NCBI RefSeq assembly: GCF_003148685.1
Contig: NZ_QGGR01000003.1
Coordinates: forward strand, 372,001-436,000
DNA: 64,000 nt
From: Actinoplanes xinjiangensis
GTDB lineage: Bacteria; Actinomycetota; Actinomycetes; Mycobacteriales; Micromonosporaceae
Direction of reading: 5' to 3'
Position 1 is the stretch's first letter; each line of letters begins with the position of its first letter. The notes beneath the pieces are model-generated. The model did not search any database. It worked only from the letters and a program-made list of their open reading frames with translations, and had not been told where the DNA came from. Made by a program: the position numbers and the translations under genes. Below, one piece after another: positions 18,101 through 26,114 of the stretch.

Positions 18101-18580
18101 CAGGTCGGCCTGGCCGCGGCCGGTGACGAGTGCCAGGTCCTCGCCGGCGGCGGCGCCCACGTAGGAGGCGTTGCCGGGATGCCGGAAGTCGGAGTGGCCG
18201 TCCACGAAGACGAGCCCGATGCGGCCGCCGACCGCGTCGCCGAGGCGGTGCATGGCGATGCCGGCGCCGATCAGTATCGAGCAGTCCCCGCCGAGCACCA
18301 CCGGGAACTCGCCGCCGTCGATGATGACGCCGATCCGGTCGGCGAGTGCCCGGGAGTAGGCGGCGATCTCGGCGGCGTGGGCGACCCCGTCACCGGGGCG
18401 CCAGTCACCCGGGTCGTACCGCGGTGGGGTGAGGCAACCCGCGTCGCGGGCGCCGAGCCGGGTGAGCAGACCCTGGTCGCGGAGGGCGCCGGGCGCCTTG
18501 GCGCAGCCCGGCACCGACGTCGCCGTCGGCGGGCGCAGGCCGAGATTGGACGGTGCGTCCAGAACGGCGATGCGGCGCAC
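15167..18580 (-). CDS. Arginase-family protein with an 800-residue repetitive tail
   Basis: 1137 residues from a GTG at 18580, with a GGGGGG Shine-Dalgarno five bases upstream. Residues 1 to about 310 are a complete ureohydrolase domain: VVLGGDCS (97-101), FVDGHSDF (127-131) and HVDVDVLDP with its metal-binding Asp pair. The usual GGDHS His, a manganese ligand, is Cys here, as in a subgroup of arginase-family proteins. The substrate (arginine, agmatine, other guanidino compound) is not determined. From about residue 330 to the end the sequence is acidic, Ala/Asp/Gly/Pro-rich and built from tandem repeats: 9-residue HGDAGTAPG units, a 22-residue unit and 12-residue DGVVDGAADVSA units. There is no signal peptide or membrane anchor. 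Ordinary arginase-family enzymes are about 300 residues, so the tail is exceptional. A missed stop or frameshift near residue 330 is possible but not visible. Confidence 0.8.
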   Translation of the reverse strand: MRRIAVLDAPSNLGLRPPTATSVPGCAKAPGALRDQGLLTRLGARDAGCLTPPRYDPGDWRPGDGVAHAAEIAAYSRALADRIGVIIDGGEFPVVLGGDCSILIGAGIAMHRLGDAVGGRIGLVFVDGHSDFRHPGNASYVGAAAGEDLALVTGRGQADLAAIESRRPYFRDIDVVVLGIRAQDEYRLDLQAAGIVTRPVPALRAEGAARSAQWARDQLVDCAGYWVHVDVDVLDPAVMPAVDAPDPGGIAFPELELLLSNLVESPHCLGVEITVFDPDYDPDGRYASEITSAVVSGLSPVRTTSPRPDLVAARRDFDKPAARRNAGRPAGVFRSMDTTFGDRTFATAARAVGPDPHATSPDHDDAADDPGSGVATTPDPDHGDAVTTPGHGDAGIAPGHGDAGTVPGHGDAVTIPGHGNAGTASGHGDAGTAPGHGDAVTIPGHGDAGSTHGHGDGGTYPGHGDAAADLGSGVAGVDPDSGVAGTASGPGGVDATSDLVVAGAALSSGSVGTASDLEAAGDASGSEDGGVTSELGVAAAASDFGDTAAGDSGSGDVASAVAPGSAFSATDTDLDTFAADMRATPAGSLVRTISIEIQRPDSAHVPETGADAADLVVRDHGHDSAVADGAVSEPDAVPDRGAVSVAAGADAAVSEMGAIRGSGATWVVAGADAAVSEMGAIRGSGATWVVAGADAVVSDLSAVPDSGAVPADAAVSQPDVAADGGAVPADADDAVSESGVESDRLGPSADQRRDVGVDGGGADLAGPGPVDPASGTATVTDTPGRHAEPAAPSLTAAVSGETRPAAGGFPSFTRSDADFVLAVALATGHAPMPSAAALAARRAPVPAGGDEAGAVVPRQFAGPTNDVAAESVDGVTETRTATTEAEDITGRPDQGVSDGDGEEAPTRTGRPGLVALGLTDDVLDDAQNVAESDMPVTAESDDDASRPGDETIPGPDTGSESPADLGPDAPSARAVDGAADVPADGATDVSADGVVDGAADVSADGVVDGAADVSADGVVDGAADVPADGAADGSADAPADGVAEVPADGAEPDPVGEESGPATESDGEPRLERSRAEPEVAGGRLLSRLLGSAPLLDSEPLPATRPGMLRPRPPADGGFGPPAADAGPLTGLPPGAA
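15521..15640 (-). repeat. 36-bp coding repeats (DGVVDGAADVSA)
   Basis: ATCCACTACCCCATCGGCCG recurs at 15521, 15557 and 15593, a 36-base period. It encodes 12-residue acidic units near the C-terminus of the arginase-like protein; looser copies flank it from about 15430 to 15670. Confidence 0.88.
16499..16630 (-). repeat. Perfect 66-bp tandem duplication
   Basis: Positions 16499-16564 and 16565-16630 are identical and encode a repeated 22-residue unit (AVSEMGAIRGSGATWVVAGA plus two residues). The lack of any difference means the duplication is recent or kept uniform. A partial third unit follows from 16631. Confidence 0.92.
17175..17445 (-). repeat. 27-bp coding repeats (HGDAGTxPG)
   Basis: About ten consecutive 9-residue units of the arginase-like protein: HGDAVTTPG, HGDAGIAPG, HGDAGTVPG, HGDAVTIPG, HGNAGTASG, HGDAGTAPG, HGDAVTIPG, HGDAGSTHG, HGDGGTYPG, HGDAAADLG. 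The His-Gly-Asp head is invariant except for one Asn and the tail varies. Confidence 0.9.
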
Positions 18581-18609
18581 GACGCCCCCCTTCGTTGAGA
18601 AGCCGCAGC

Positions 18610-19572
18610 TTAGAAGAGTGCGCGGGCCAGCGCACGCCTTGCGCCGGCGACCGCGGGGTCATCGGGCCCGGCGACGGCGAACAACGACAAAAGGTGCTTG
18701 CGCACCACCTCGCGGTCGTCACCGGCGGTCTTCTTCACCAGGGTGATCAGCCGTTCATACGCCTCGGGCGCCTGCCCGCTGAGCACCTCGATGTCGGCGG
18801 CGAGCCGCTGGGCCTCGACGTCCTCCGGGTCGGCGTCGGCCTTGGCCAGGGCGGTCGACGGGTCGACGCCGGCGATCCGCCGGTACAGCTCCACCTGGGC
18901 CAGGCCGGACTCGGCGGCCGCGTCGGCGGGTGACTCGGCGAGGATCTTCCGGTACGCCGCCTCGGCCGCGTCCAGGTCACCACCCATCAGGGCGTCGTCG
19001 GCGGCGTCGAGACGCGGGTCCTCGGGGGCGGCCACATCGACGCCGGCCGCCTTGAGGACGGCGTCGACATACTGCCGGACCTGGGTCTCGGAGAGGACCC
19101 CGCTGAAGCCCTCGACCGGCTGCCCGCCGATCAGCGCCGTCACCTGCGGGATGCCCTGCACGCGGAAGACCTGCGCGAGACGCGGGTTCAGGTCCACATT
19201 GACCTTGCCGAGGATCCACGAGCCGCCGTACTCCTCGGCCAGTTTCTCCAGCACCGGGGAGAGCTTCTTGCAGGGTTCGCACCAGTCGGCCCAGAAGTCG
19301 AGCAGGATCGGCGTGGTCAGGGACCGTTCCAGAACGGACTGGAAATCGGCCTCGGTGACGTCGATGATCACGTCCGGGGTGACCCCGGGAACGGCGCCGG
19401 CGGGCGGGCCCGGCACGGCGCCGGGAACCCCGCCGGCCGGGGCGGCCGGTGCGGCGGGGGCGGCGGCGGGACGGCTCGGCGCGGCCGGTTTGGCCGGTGC
19501 CGAGGGGCGCAGCGCGCTGAGATCGACCGCGCCGCGGGTGAAGATCGACGGAGTGGTCCGTGGGTCGCTCAT
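18610..19572 (-). CDS. Thioredoxin/TPR co-chaperone, YbbN (CnoX)-like
   Basis: 320 residues. An Ala/Pro-rich linker (residues 20-65) is followed by a thioredoxin domain with LLDFWADWCEPCKKLSPVLEKLAEEY (active site WCEPC) and the cis-Pro in VQGIPQV. The C-terminal 130 residues are TPR-like helices (ALMGGDLDAAEAAYRKILAESPADA). This architecture matches YbbN/CnoX, a holdase that hands clients to chaperones; the two Cys suggest redox activity is kept. It is cytoplasmic. In mycobacteria the equivalent gene lies by the thiolase and epimerase genes, as it does here at a few genes' distance. The start lies in the stretch MSDPRTTPSIFTRGAVDLS. Confidence 0.88.
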   Translation of the reverse strand: MSDPRTTPSIFTRGAVDLSALRPSAPAKPAAPSRPAAAPAAPAAPAGGVPGAVPGPPAGAVPGVTPDVIIDVTEADFQSVLERSLTTPILLDFWADWCEPCKKLSPVLEKLAEEYGGSWILGKVNVDLNPRLAQVFRVQGIPQVTALIGGQPVEGFSGVLSETQVRQYVDAVLKAAGVDVAAPEDPRLDAADDALMGGDLDAAEAAYRKILAESPADAAAESGLAQVELYRRIAGVDPSTALAKADADPEDVEAQRLAADIEVLSGQAPEAYERLITLVKKTAGDDREVVRKHLLSLFAVAGPDDPAVAGARRALARALF

Positions 19573-19716
19573 GGTTACCTAGTCTCGCACGCTGTCACGC
19601 CTGCTCGCGCCGCCACCAGGCCGCCGATATCGGACGTCACAACCCGCCCCGCAGCCGCCTCCCCACCACCCACGACGCACTCGACGGCCGGCACCGTTCC
19701 GGCACCGGGAACGGGG
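19573..19716. other. Gap between icmA and the thioredoxin gene
   Basis: 144 bases with no gene and no strong hairpin. It would hold the promoter of the thioredoxin-like gene if that gene is not read through from icmA. I see no convincing promoter boxes. Confidence 0.4.
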
Positions 19717-21390
19717 TCAGAAACGCGGGGGTTCGCGGTAGATGCCCCACTCGGATTTGAGGATGCCGCAGATCTCACCGAGGGTGGCCTCGGCACGAGC
19801 GGCGTCGAGCATCGCGGGGATCATGTTCTCCCCGGTACGGGCCACCGTGATCAGGTGTTCCAGGGCGGCTTTCACCCGTACCCCGTCGCGGTTGGCCTTG
19901 CGGTCGATCAGTTCGCGGCGCTGGACCTGCTCGACCTCGTGGGACACCCGGAGGATCGTCAGGTCCTTGGCGACCGTGCCGGTGTGGGCGTTGACCCCGA
20001 CGACCTTCTTCGCGTTCGTCTCCAGCGCCTGCTGGTACGCGAACGCCGCCTCCGCGATGTGCGAGGTGAACCACCCGTCCTCGATGCCGCGCAGGATGCC
20101 GGCGGTGATGCTGCCGTCGTGCCCGAGCTCGCGGATCCGGGTGAAGATCTCCTCCGCCTCGGCCTCCATGCGGTCGGTGAGCGCCTCCACATACCACGAT
20201 CCGCCGAGCGGGTCGGCGACGTTGGCCACCCCGGTCTCCTCCATGATCACCTGCTGGGTGCGCAGGGCGATCTCGGCGGACTCGTCGGTGGGCAGGGCGA
20301 GGGTCTCGTCGAGGGCGTTGGTGTGCAGCGAGTTGGTGCCGCCGAGCACCGCGGCCAGGGCCTCGACAGCGGTCCGGACGACGTTGTTGACCGGCTGCTG
20401 CGCGGTCAGCGACACCCCGGCGGTCTGCGTGTGGAACTTCAGCCACAGTGCTTTCTCGCTGGTGGCCCCGTAATCGTCACGCAGGTGCCGGGCCCAGATC
20501 CGGCGGGCGGCGCGGAACTTGGCGATCTCCTCGAAGAAGTCGACGTGCGCGTCGAAGAAGAAGCTCAGCCCGGGGGCGAAGGTGTTGACGTCGAGGCCGC
20601 GGGACAGGCCGAGCTCGACATACCCGAAACCGTCGGCCAGCGTGTACGCCAGTTCCTGCGCGGCGGTCGAGCCGGCCTCCCGGATGTGGTAGCCGCTGAC
20701 CGACAGCGGCTTGTACCGCGGGATCTCGCGGGCGCAGTACTCCATCAGGTCGCCGATCAGGCGCAGGTGCGGCTCGGGGGCGAAGAGCCACTCCTTCTGC
20801 GCGATGTACTCCTTGAAGATGTCGGTCTGCAACGTCCCGTCGAGCCTGCCCAGGTCGGCGCCCTGGCGTTCGGCGGCCACCAGATACATGCAGAAGACCG
20901 GCACGGCCGGGCCGGAGATCGTCATGCTGGTCGTGACGTCCTGGAGCGGGATGCCGTCGAACAGCACGTCCATGTCGGCGGCCGAGTCGATGGCGACGCC
21001 GCAGTGGCCGACCTCGCCGAGCGCCTCCGGCTCGTCGGAGTCGCGGCCCATCAGCGTCGGCATGTCGAACGCGACGCTGAGCCCGCCCCCGCCGGCGGCC
21101 AGGATCATCTTGTAGCGCTCGTTGGTCTGGCGGGCGTTGCCGAATCCGGCGAACTGGCGGATCGTCCAGGTCCGCCCGCGGTAGCCGGTCGGGTGCAGCC
21201 CTCGGGTGAACGGGAACTCGCCGGGCCATCCGATCCGCTCGAAGCCGGGGTAGGCGCTGCCCTCGGGTGGCCCGTAGACCGGTTCCACCGTCGCCCCGGA
21301 GAGCGTGGTGAAGTCGGCGTCCCGCTTACGGGCCGCATCGTAGCGTCGTTGCCAGCGCTCACGGCCGGCGTGGATCTCGGCTGCATCCAT
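19717..21390 (-). CDS. icmA: Isobutyryl-CoA mutase large subunit (IcmA type)
   Basis: 557 residues from the ATG at 21390. It is a methylmalonyl-CoA-mutase-type TIM barrel ([56 protein letters not shown]) without the C-terminal B12-binding domain, so it needs a separate small subunit, absent from this window. Two positions that separate the enzymes are diagnostic. The methylmalonyl-CoA mutase Tyr in RQYAGF is Phe80 here (RQFAGF), and its Arg in the FMVRN region is Gln198 (EYIAQKEW). These are the residues and numbers described for IcmA. It would interconvert isobutyryl-CoA and n-butyryl-CoA with adenosylcobalamin. An ATG nine bases further upstream (21399) is also possible; the chosen start restores the known numbering. 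meaB and a cobalamin adenosyltransferase gene are nearby. Confidence 0.9.
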   Translation of the reverse strand: MDAAEIHAGRERWQRRYDAARKRDADFTTLSGATVEPVYGPPEGSAYPGFERIGWPGEFPFTRGLHPTGYRGRTWTIRQFAGFGNARQTNERYKMILAAGGGGLSVAFDMPTLMGRDSDEPEALGEVGHCGVAIDSAADMDVLFDGIPLQDVTTSMTISGPAVPVFCMYLVAAERQGADLGRLDGTLQTDIFKEYIAQKEWLFAPEPHLRLIGDLMEYCAREIPRYKPLSVSGYHIREAGSTAAQELAYTLADGFGYVELGLSRGLDVNTFAPGLSFFFDAHVDFFEEIAKFRAARRIWARHLRDDYGATSEKALWLKFHTQTAGVSLTAQQPVNNVVRTAVEALAAVLGGTNSLHTNALDETLALPTDESAEIALRTQQVIMEETGVANVADPLGGSWYVEALTDRMEAEAEEIFTRIRELGHDGSITAGILRGIEDGWFTSHIAEAAFAYQQALETNAKKVVGVNAHTGTVAKDLTILRVSHEVEQVQRRELIDRKANRDGVRVKAALEHLITVARTGENMIPAMLDAARAEATLGEICGILKSEWGIYREPPRF

Positions 21391-21514
21391 ACCTGCCATG
21401 GTAGATCAGAACTGAACGATCGCTAAGGATTCGCGGGTGGTGGAACAGCAAGGGTTTTCCCCGTTGCCGCCCGGACCGGCCGGAACGAGAGTGGAGGGCA
21501 AGCAGTTCCCCAGA

Positions 21515-21547
21515 GGCCCCGGTGGCGCCCGCCACGCCGCCGGGGCC
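21515..21547 (-). terminator. Hairpin after the FAD monooxygenase gene
   Basis: GGCCCCGGTGGC (21515-21526) pairs with GCCGCCGGGGCC (21536-21547) with one mismatch, nine bases past the stop codon on the minus strand. It separates this gene from icmA downstream. The rest of 21391-21555 shows nothing else. Confidence 0.6.
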
Positions 21548-21555
21548 CCCGCCAC

Positions 21556-22761
21556 TCACCGCGGCGCCCGGGTCAGCACCGGCACCCGGTGCTCGAAGAT
21601 CCAGGCCTGCGGATCGCCGCGCCGGTGCATCATCCGCATCACCAGCGGCGTCATCGCGTCCCGCATCGCCGCACCGACCGGCCCGAGGACCTTCGTGCCG
21701 CTGGTCCGCCGCCCGTGCGCGACCACCTTCTCCACCCGCGGCCGGCGCGCGGCCTCGTAGGCGGCCAGCCCGGCCGGCAGGTCCCGATGCTCCCGCAGGC
21801 TGTGCCCGAGGACCACGGCGTCCTCCAGCGCCATCGACGCGCCCTGCCCCGACGACGGCGCGACGGCATGGGCCGCGTCGCCGATCAGCACGATCCGGTC
21901 GCCGTGCCAGACCGGCACCCGGGGCAGGTCACGGGTGCTCCACGGGCCGAGGATCCCACCGGTCGCCTCGATCAGACGTGCGCCCGGCTCCCCCTCGAAC
22001 AGATCCAGCAGGTGGGCGCGCCAGGTCTCGGCGGTGAACTCACCGGGCTCGACCGGACGGCGGCGCGGCGGGTTGGCGAACCACCAGACCCGGCCGTCCG
22101 GTGCGGCGGCCCAGCCGAAGAAGGCCCGGCGGCCGAACGACATCTGCATCACGCCGGCCGGCGGGAGCAGCGCGGGATCGACCGGGCGGTCGGTGAAACC
22201 GCCGGTGTCGAGCAGACCGAGGAAGTGCGGCGCGGGCGCCGACGGATCCAGGGCGGTACGGGTCCGCGAGTTCAGCCCGTCCGCCCCGACGAGCAGGTCC
22301 CCGGTGACGGTACGGCCGTTCGCGAACTCCGCGGTGACGCCGTGCGGGCCGGATCGGGCGGCGGCGAGCCGGTGGCCGTACACGATCTCGACGCCCCGCT
22401 CCCGCGCCTCGGCCCGCAGCGCCGCGTAGAGGTCGGCCCGCCGGATGGTGGTGGTGACCGTCCCGTCCGGCAGCGGCCCACCCAGGGGCAGTTCGGCGAG
22501 CAGCCGGCCGGACGCGCGGCGCAGCGCGAGCCGCGGTGTGGCGAACCCGCGGCCCAGCACGACGGCCGGGTCGGCGCCGAGGGCCCGCAACGCGTTCACC
22601 CCGTTCACCGCGATGGTCACGAAGACACCGCGTTCGGCGTCACCCGGGCCGTACGCCTCGTAGATCACCGGGGTCCGGCCGGCGGCCCGGAGAGCGATGG
22701 CGGCGGCGGTGCCGGCGATGCCACCACCGACGACGATGGCGCCATGTTCGCTGATAGTCAT
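21556..22761 (-). CDS. FAD-dependent aromatic monooxygenase
   Basis: 401 residues from the ATG at 22761. It has the N-terminal FAD-binding Rossmann motif VVGGGIAGTAAAIALRAAG, the middle motif DLLVGADGLNSRTRTAL (DG fold) and the second FAD motif RIVLIGDAAHAVAPSSGQGASMALEDAVVL. This is the PHBH-like class A flavoprotein monooxygenase family, which hydroxylates or epoxidises small molecules with NAD(P)H and oxygen; the substrate is unknown. It is divergent from a PadR regulator gene. A palindrome overlapping its start codon suggests direct repression by that regulator. Possible roles are drug inactivation or catabolism of an aromatic acid. Confidence 0.9.
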   Translation of the reverse strand: MTISEHGAIVVGGGIAGTAAAIALRAAGRTPVIYEAYGPGDAERGVFVTIAVNGVNALRALGADPAVVLGRGFATPRLALRRASGRLLAELPLGGPLPDGTVTTTIRRADLYAALRAEARERGVEIVYGHRLAAARSGPHGVTAEFANGRTVTGDLLVGADGLNSRTRTALDPSAPAPHFLGLLDTGGFTDRPVDPALLPPAGVMQMSFGRRAFFGWAAAPDGRVWWFANPPRRRPVEPGEFTAETWRAHLLDLFEGEPGARLIEATGGILGPWSTRDLPRVPVWHGDRIVLIGDAAHAVAPSSGQGASMALEDAVVLGHSLREHRDLPAGLAAYEAARRPRVEKVVAHGRRTSGTKVLGPVGAAMRDAMTPLVMRMMHRRGDPQAWIFEHRVPVLTRAPR

Positions 22762-22787
22762 ACAATGACTATTGATGAGATGACTAT
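22754..22787. promoter_or_regulatory. Operator-like palindrome with a third half-site
   Basis: ATAGTCAT (22754-22761) and ATGACTAT (22765-22772) form a perfect inverted repeat around ACA. A third ATGACTAT lies at 22780-22787, 15 bases further on. The region is strikingly AT-rich in this genome. It spans the monooxygenase start codon and lies upstream of the PadR gene, so binding would affect both genes. Confidence 0.75.
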
Positions 22788-22814
22788 CGATCGTCAACCC
22801 CTAAGCTGGCCCGC

Positions 22815-23396
22815 ATGAAGCGGTCTCCCCTGGCGATGGTTCTGCTGGCACTACTGGTGGAGGCGCCGATGCACCCGTACCGGATGCAGCAGATGATCAA
22901 GGAGCGCGGCCAGGACCAGCTGGTCAACGTCGCGCAGCGCAACAGCGTCTACCAGACCCTGGACCGGCTGGTACGCGAGGGACTGGCCCGTCCCGCCGGC
23001 ACCAGCCGGGAGGCCGGCCGCCCGGAACGGACCGTCTACGAGGTGACCGAGGAGGGAGCCGCCAGCCTGCGCCGCTGGCTGCTGGAGATGCTGCCGGAGC
23101 CGGCCCGCGAGTTCCCGGAGTTCCCGGTGGCCCTGGCCTTCCTGCCGATGCTCACCCCCACCGAGACGCGGGAGCTGCTGGAGCGCCGGGTCGAGGCGCT
23201 GACCGCACGGGCCGACGCCGTCGACGGGCAGGCCCCGCCCGGACTGCCCCGGCTGTTCCTGATCGAGGACGAGTACCGGGCCGGCATGCTGCGCGCCGAG
23301 ATCGCCTGGCTGCGCACTCTGATCAGCGAGCTGGACGACGGCACCCTGCACTGGGACCGCACCCTGATCGAGGAGACACTGGCCCGCTTCGGCTAG
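22815..23396 (+). CDS. PadR-family transcriptional regulator
   Basis: 193 residues. The N-terminal winged helix (SPLAMVLLALLVEAPMHPYRMQQMIKERGQ, then RNSVYQTLDRLVREGLARP and GRPERTVYEVTEEG in the wing) is clearly PadR. The C-terminal half is a helical dimerisation/effector region with LIEDEYRAGMLRAEIAWLRTLI, as in the longer, Vir-type PadR subgroup. It most likely represses the divergent monooxygenase gene and itself through the ATGACTAT palindrome and is released by a small aromatic ligand. The operator link is inferred from position and symmetry. Confidence 0.92.
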   Translation: MKRSPLAMVLLALLVEAPMHPYRMQQMIKERGQDQLVNVAQRNSVYQTLDRLVREGLARPAGTSREAGRPERTVYEVTEEGAASLRRWLLEMLPEPAREFPEFPVALAFLPMLTPTETRELLERRVEALTARADAVDGQAPPGLPRLFLIEDEYRAGMLRAEIAWLRTLISELDDGTLHWDRTLIEETLARFG

Positions 23397-23415
23397 CCCC
23401 GGACGGGTGCGGGGC

Positions 23416-24384
23416 TCAGAGGCTTTCCAGCAGCTTCGCCGCGGCCGCGTGCGGGTCGAGGTCACCGTCGGCGACCCGGGCCGCCAGCTCCGGGAGGGTC
23501 GCGCCACCGCGCAGATCACCCATCCGCGCCCGCAGCGTGCCCAGCGCCAGCGCGGAGATCTCCACGGCGGCCCGATGCTCGCGCCGTCGGCGCAGGTTGC
23601 CGGTGCTCTCCAGCCACTCACGGTGTTTCCCGATGGCGGCCACCACGTCGTCGATGCCCTCGTTCTTCACGGCGACCGCGCGTACCACCTGGGGCCGCCA
23701 CTCGCCGGGACCGCGTTCGCCGAGGGCGAGCATGCCCTGGATGTCCCGGTAGGTGGCGTCGGCGCCGGGCCGGTCCGCCTTGTTGATCACGAAGACGTCG
23801 GCGATCTCCAGCACGCCCGCCTTCACGGCCTGGATCGCGTCGCCCATCCCGGGGGCGAGCAGCACCAGCGTGGTGTCGGCGAGGGAGGCGATCTCCACCT
23901 CGGCCTGCCCGACCCCGACCGTCTCGACCAGGATCACGTCGCAGCCGGCGCCCTCCAGCACCCGGACCGCCTGCGGGGTGGCCGCCGACAGGCCGCCGAG
24001 CTGGCCACGGCTGGACATCGAGCGGATGTAGACGCCGGAGTCGGCGGTGTGGTCCTGCATGCGGATCCGGTCGCCGAGGATCGCCCCGCCGGTGAACGGG
24101 CTGGACGGGTCGACGGCCAGCACACCGACCCGGTTCCCCGCCTCACGCAGGGCGCGGACCAGCTCGTTCGTCGTGGTGGACTTGCCGACGCCGGGCGCCC
24201 CGGTGAGGCCGACGACCTGCGCCCGGCCGGCGTGCGACGCCATCGCGGCGGCCACCTCCGGCAGGGCGGGATCACCGTTCTCGACCAGGCTGATCAACCG
24301 TGCCACGGACCGGGCGTCGCCCTCCCGGGCCCGGGCGACCAGGGAGGGGACATCGCGGCTCCGCCGCCCGGCGCCGACGGTCAC
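23416..24384 (-). CDS. meaB: MeaB/ArgK-type G-protein chaperone of B12 mutases
   Basis: 322 residues. It has the P-loop GAPGVGKST (62-70), [18 protein letters not shown] with the magnesium-binding Asp, the switch motif [13 protein letters not shown] and the guanine-specificity motif NKAD. The C-terminal helices allow dimerisation. MeaB-type GTPases gate adenosylcobalamin loading into methylmalonyl-CoA or isobutyryl-CoA mutase and protect the enzyme from inactivation. Its ATG overlaps the thiolase stop codon by four bases (ATGA), giving a thiolase-meaB operon. Its probable client in this window is IcmA, although another mutase elsewhere in the genome may also use it. Confidence 0.95.
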   Translation of the reverse strand: MTVGAGRRSRDVPSLVARAREGDARSVARLISLVENGDPALPEVAAAMASHAGRAQVVGLTGAPGVGKSTTTNELVRALREAGNRVGVLAVDPSSPFTGGAILGDRIRMQDHTADSGVYIRSMSSRGQLGGLSAATPQAVRVLEGAGCDVILVETVGVGQAEVEIASLADTTLVLLAPGMGDAIQAVKAGVLEIADVFVINKADRPGADATYRDIQGMLALGERGPGEWRPQVVRAVAVKNEGIDDVVAAIGKHREWLESTGNLRRRREHRAAVEISALALGTLRARMGDLRGGATLPELAARVADGDLDPHAAAAKLLESL

Positions 24385-25565
24385 GCCGCGGGGACCTTGA
24401 TGATCAAGGCGTCACCCTGGCCACCGCCACCGCACAGGCCGGCCGCGCCGAGGCCGCCACCACGCCGCTGCAACTCCAGGGCGAGGGTCAGCACGAGGCG
24501 GGCGCCGGACATGCCGATCGGGTGGCCGAGCGCGATGGCTCCACCGTTCACGTTGACGATCGACTCGTCGACCTTGAGCTCGCGGGTGGACTGGATGACC
24601 ACCTGGGCGAACGCCTCGTTGATCTCGATCAGGTCGAGGTCCTCGACGGCGAGGCCGGCCTTGCCCAGCGCGTGCCGGATCGCGTTGGCCGGCTGGGACT
24701 GCAGCGAGCTGTCCGGGCCGGCGACGTTGCCGTGCGACACGATCTCGGCGAGCCAGGTGAGACCCAGCTCCTCGGCCTTGGCCCGGCTCATCACGACGAC
24801 CGCGGCGGCGCCGTCGGAGATCGGTGAGGAACTGGCGGCGGTGATCGTGCCGTCCGGGGTGAAGGCCGGGCGCAGCCGGGCCAGCGACTCGCCGGTGGTG
24901 TCCGGGCGGACGCCCTCGTCGCCGTCGACCGGCCCGGTGGCGTTGCGGCCGCCGGCCGGGACCGGCGCGATCTCCTCGGCGAACCGGCCGTCCCGCTGGG
25001 CGGCGGCGGCCCGCTGGTGGCTCCGGGCGGCGAACGCGTCCTGCTCCTGGCGGGTGATGCCCAGGCCGGCGCCACTGGCCTCGGTGGACTCACCCATCGA
25101 GATGCCCGCCCACGGGTCCATCAGGCCGTCGAACGCGGTGTGGTCTCGCACCAGCACGTCACCGAACTTACGGCCCGCGCGCTGGTCGGTCAGCAGATGC
25201 GGCGCATTGGTCATCGACTCCATGCCACCGGCCACCACGATGTCGAACTCGCCGGCCCGGATCAGCTGGTCGGCCAGGGCGATCGCGTCGAGGCCGGAGA
25301 GGCACACCTTGTTGACGGTGAGTGCGGGAACGGTCATCGGGACACCGGCCGCGACGGCGGCCTGGCGGGCCGGGATCTGGCCACAGCCGGCCTGGAGGAC
25401 CTGGCCCATGATCACGTACTGAACGCGCTCGGGCTCGATGCCGGCCCGGCTGAGGGCGGCGGCGATCGCGTGCCCACCGAGGGCGGTGGCGGGCAGGTGC
25501 TTGAGGTTTCCGAGGAGGCGCCCCATCGGGGTCCGGGCGCCGCTGACGATGACGGAGCTGGTCAC
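24381..25565 (-). CDS. atoB: Acetyl-CoA C-acetyltransferase (thiolase)
   Basis: 394 residues from the GTG at 25565; the open frame continues upstream but overlaps the divergent epimerase gene, so the shorter start is right. Thiolase landmarks: the nucleophilic Cys in [16 protein letters not shown] (about residue 90), [38 protein letters not shown] with the active-site His, and the second Cys in [12 protein letters not shown]. It condenses or cleaves acetoacetyl-CoA or longer 3-ketoacyl-CoA in the cytoplasm. It is first in an operon with meaB and divergent from mce, with an 81-base gap that should hold both promoters. A matching hydroxybutyryl-CoA dehydrogenase is at 42804. Confidence 0.95.
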   Translation of the reverse strand: MTSSVIVSGARTPMGRLLGNLKHLPATALGGHAIAAALSRAGIEPERVQYVIMGQVLQAGCGQIPARQAAVAAGVPMTVPALTVNKVCLSGLDAIALADQLIRAGEFDIVVAGGMESMTNAPHLLTDQRAGRKFGDVLVRDHTAFDGLMDPWAGISMGESTEASGAGLGITRQEQDAFAARSHQRAAAAQRDGRFAEEIAPVPAGGRNATGPVDGDEGVRPDTTGESLARLRPAFTPDGTITAASSSPISDGAAAVVVMSRAKAEELGLTWLAEIVSHGNVAGPDSSLQSQPANAIRHALGKAGLAVEDLDLIEINEAFAQVVIQSTRELKVDESIVNVNGGAIALGHPIGMSGARLVLTLALELQRRGGGLGAAGLCGGGGQGDALIIKVPAA

Positions 25566-25646
25566 GGTCGTGATCCGATCTGCGGGACCGGGCGCGGGGC
25601 ACACCCGGGTTGGCCTTAACGATGGGTCAGGTCCGAGACTAGCTCC

Positions 25647-26114
25647 ATGACAGACGACACACCGAGCCGGATCGCGCTTGAAAATGTCACATTCTCCGAT
25701 GTCGGCCTGCTGAAAATCGATCATGTCGGAATCGCGGTGGCCGATCTGGACGAAGCGCTCCGCTTCTATGCCGAGACCTTCGGTTTGCACTGTGTGCATC
25801 AAGAGACGAACGAGGAGCAGGGCGTCCGGGAGGCGATGCTCGCGGTCGGCGACGGCAGTGGTCCACGGCTGCAACTACTGGCCCCGGCCCGGCCGGACTC
25901 GGCGATCGCGAAATTCCTCGACCGCAGTGGCCCGGGGCTGCAACAACTCGCCTACACGGTGGCCGACGTCGAGGCGGCGGCGGACGCGCTGCGGGCCCGG
26001 GGCCTGCGGTTGCTCTACGACCGGCCGAAGCGGGGCACCGCGGGTTCCCGGATCAACTTCGTGCATCCGAAGGACGCCGGGGGTGTGCTGGTCGAGCTGG
26101 TGGAGCCGGCGTGA
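25647..26114 (+). CDS. mce: Methylmalonyl-CoA epimerase
   Basis: 155 residues, a two-module glyoxalase-fold (VOC) protein. It has [19 protein letters not shown] (first metal His), then [12 protein letters not shown], then [25 protein letters not shown], and ends [10 protein letters not shown] (metal Glu). The His expected in the third motif of the propionibacterial enzyme appears as Gln, which I also recall in streptomycete relatives. It interconverts the 2R and 2S forms of methylmalonyl-CoA, linking propionyl-CoA carboxylase to the mutase. It is divergent from thiolase-meaB, which supports a shared acyl-CoA pathway. Confidence 0.92.
   Translation: MTDDTPSRIALENVTFSDVGLLKIDHVGIAVADLDEALRFYAETFGLHCVHQETNEEQGVREAMLAVGDGSGPRLQLLAPARPDSAIAKFLDRSGPGLQQLAYTVADVEAAADALRARGLRLLYDRPKRGTAGSRINFVHPKDAGGVLVELVEPA

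Noticed and set aside
16242..18598. Plus-strand open frames (320 and 722 codons) opposite the arginase tail
   Set aside because: They are repetitive on both strands, but only the minus frame joins a recognised enzyme domain with a proper start and Shine-Dalgarno.
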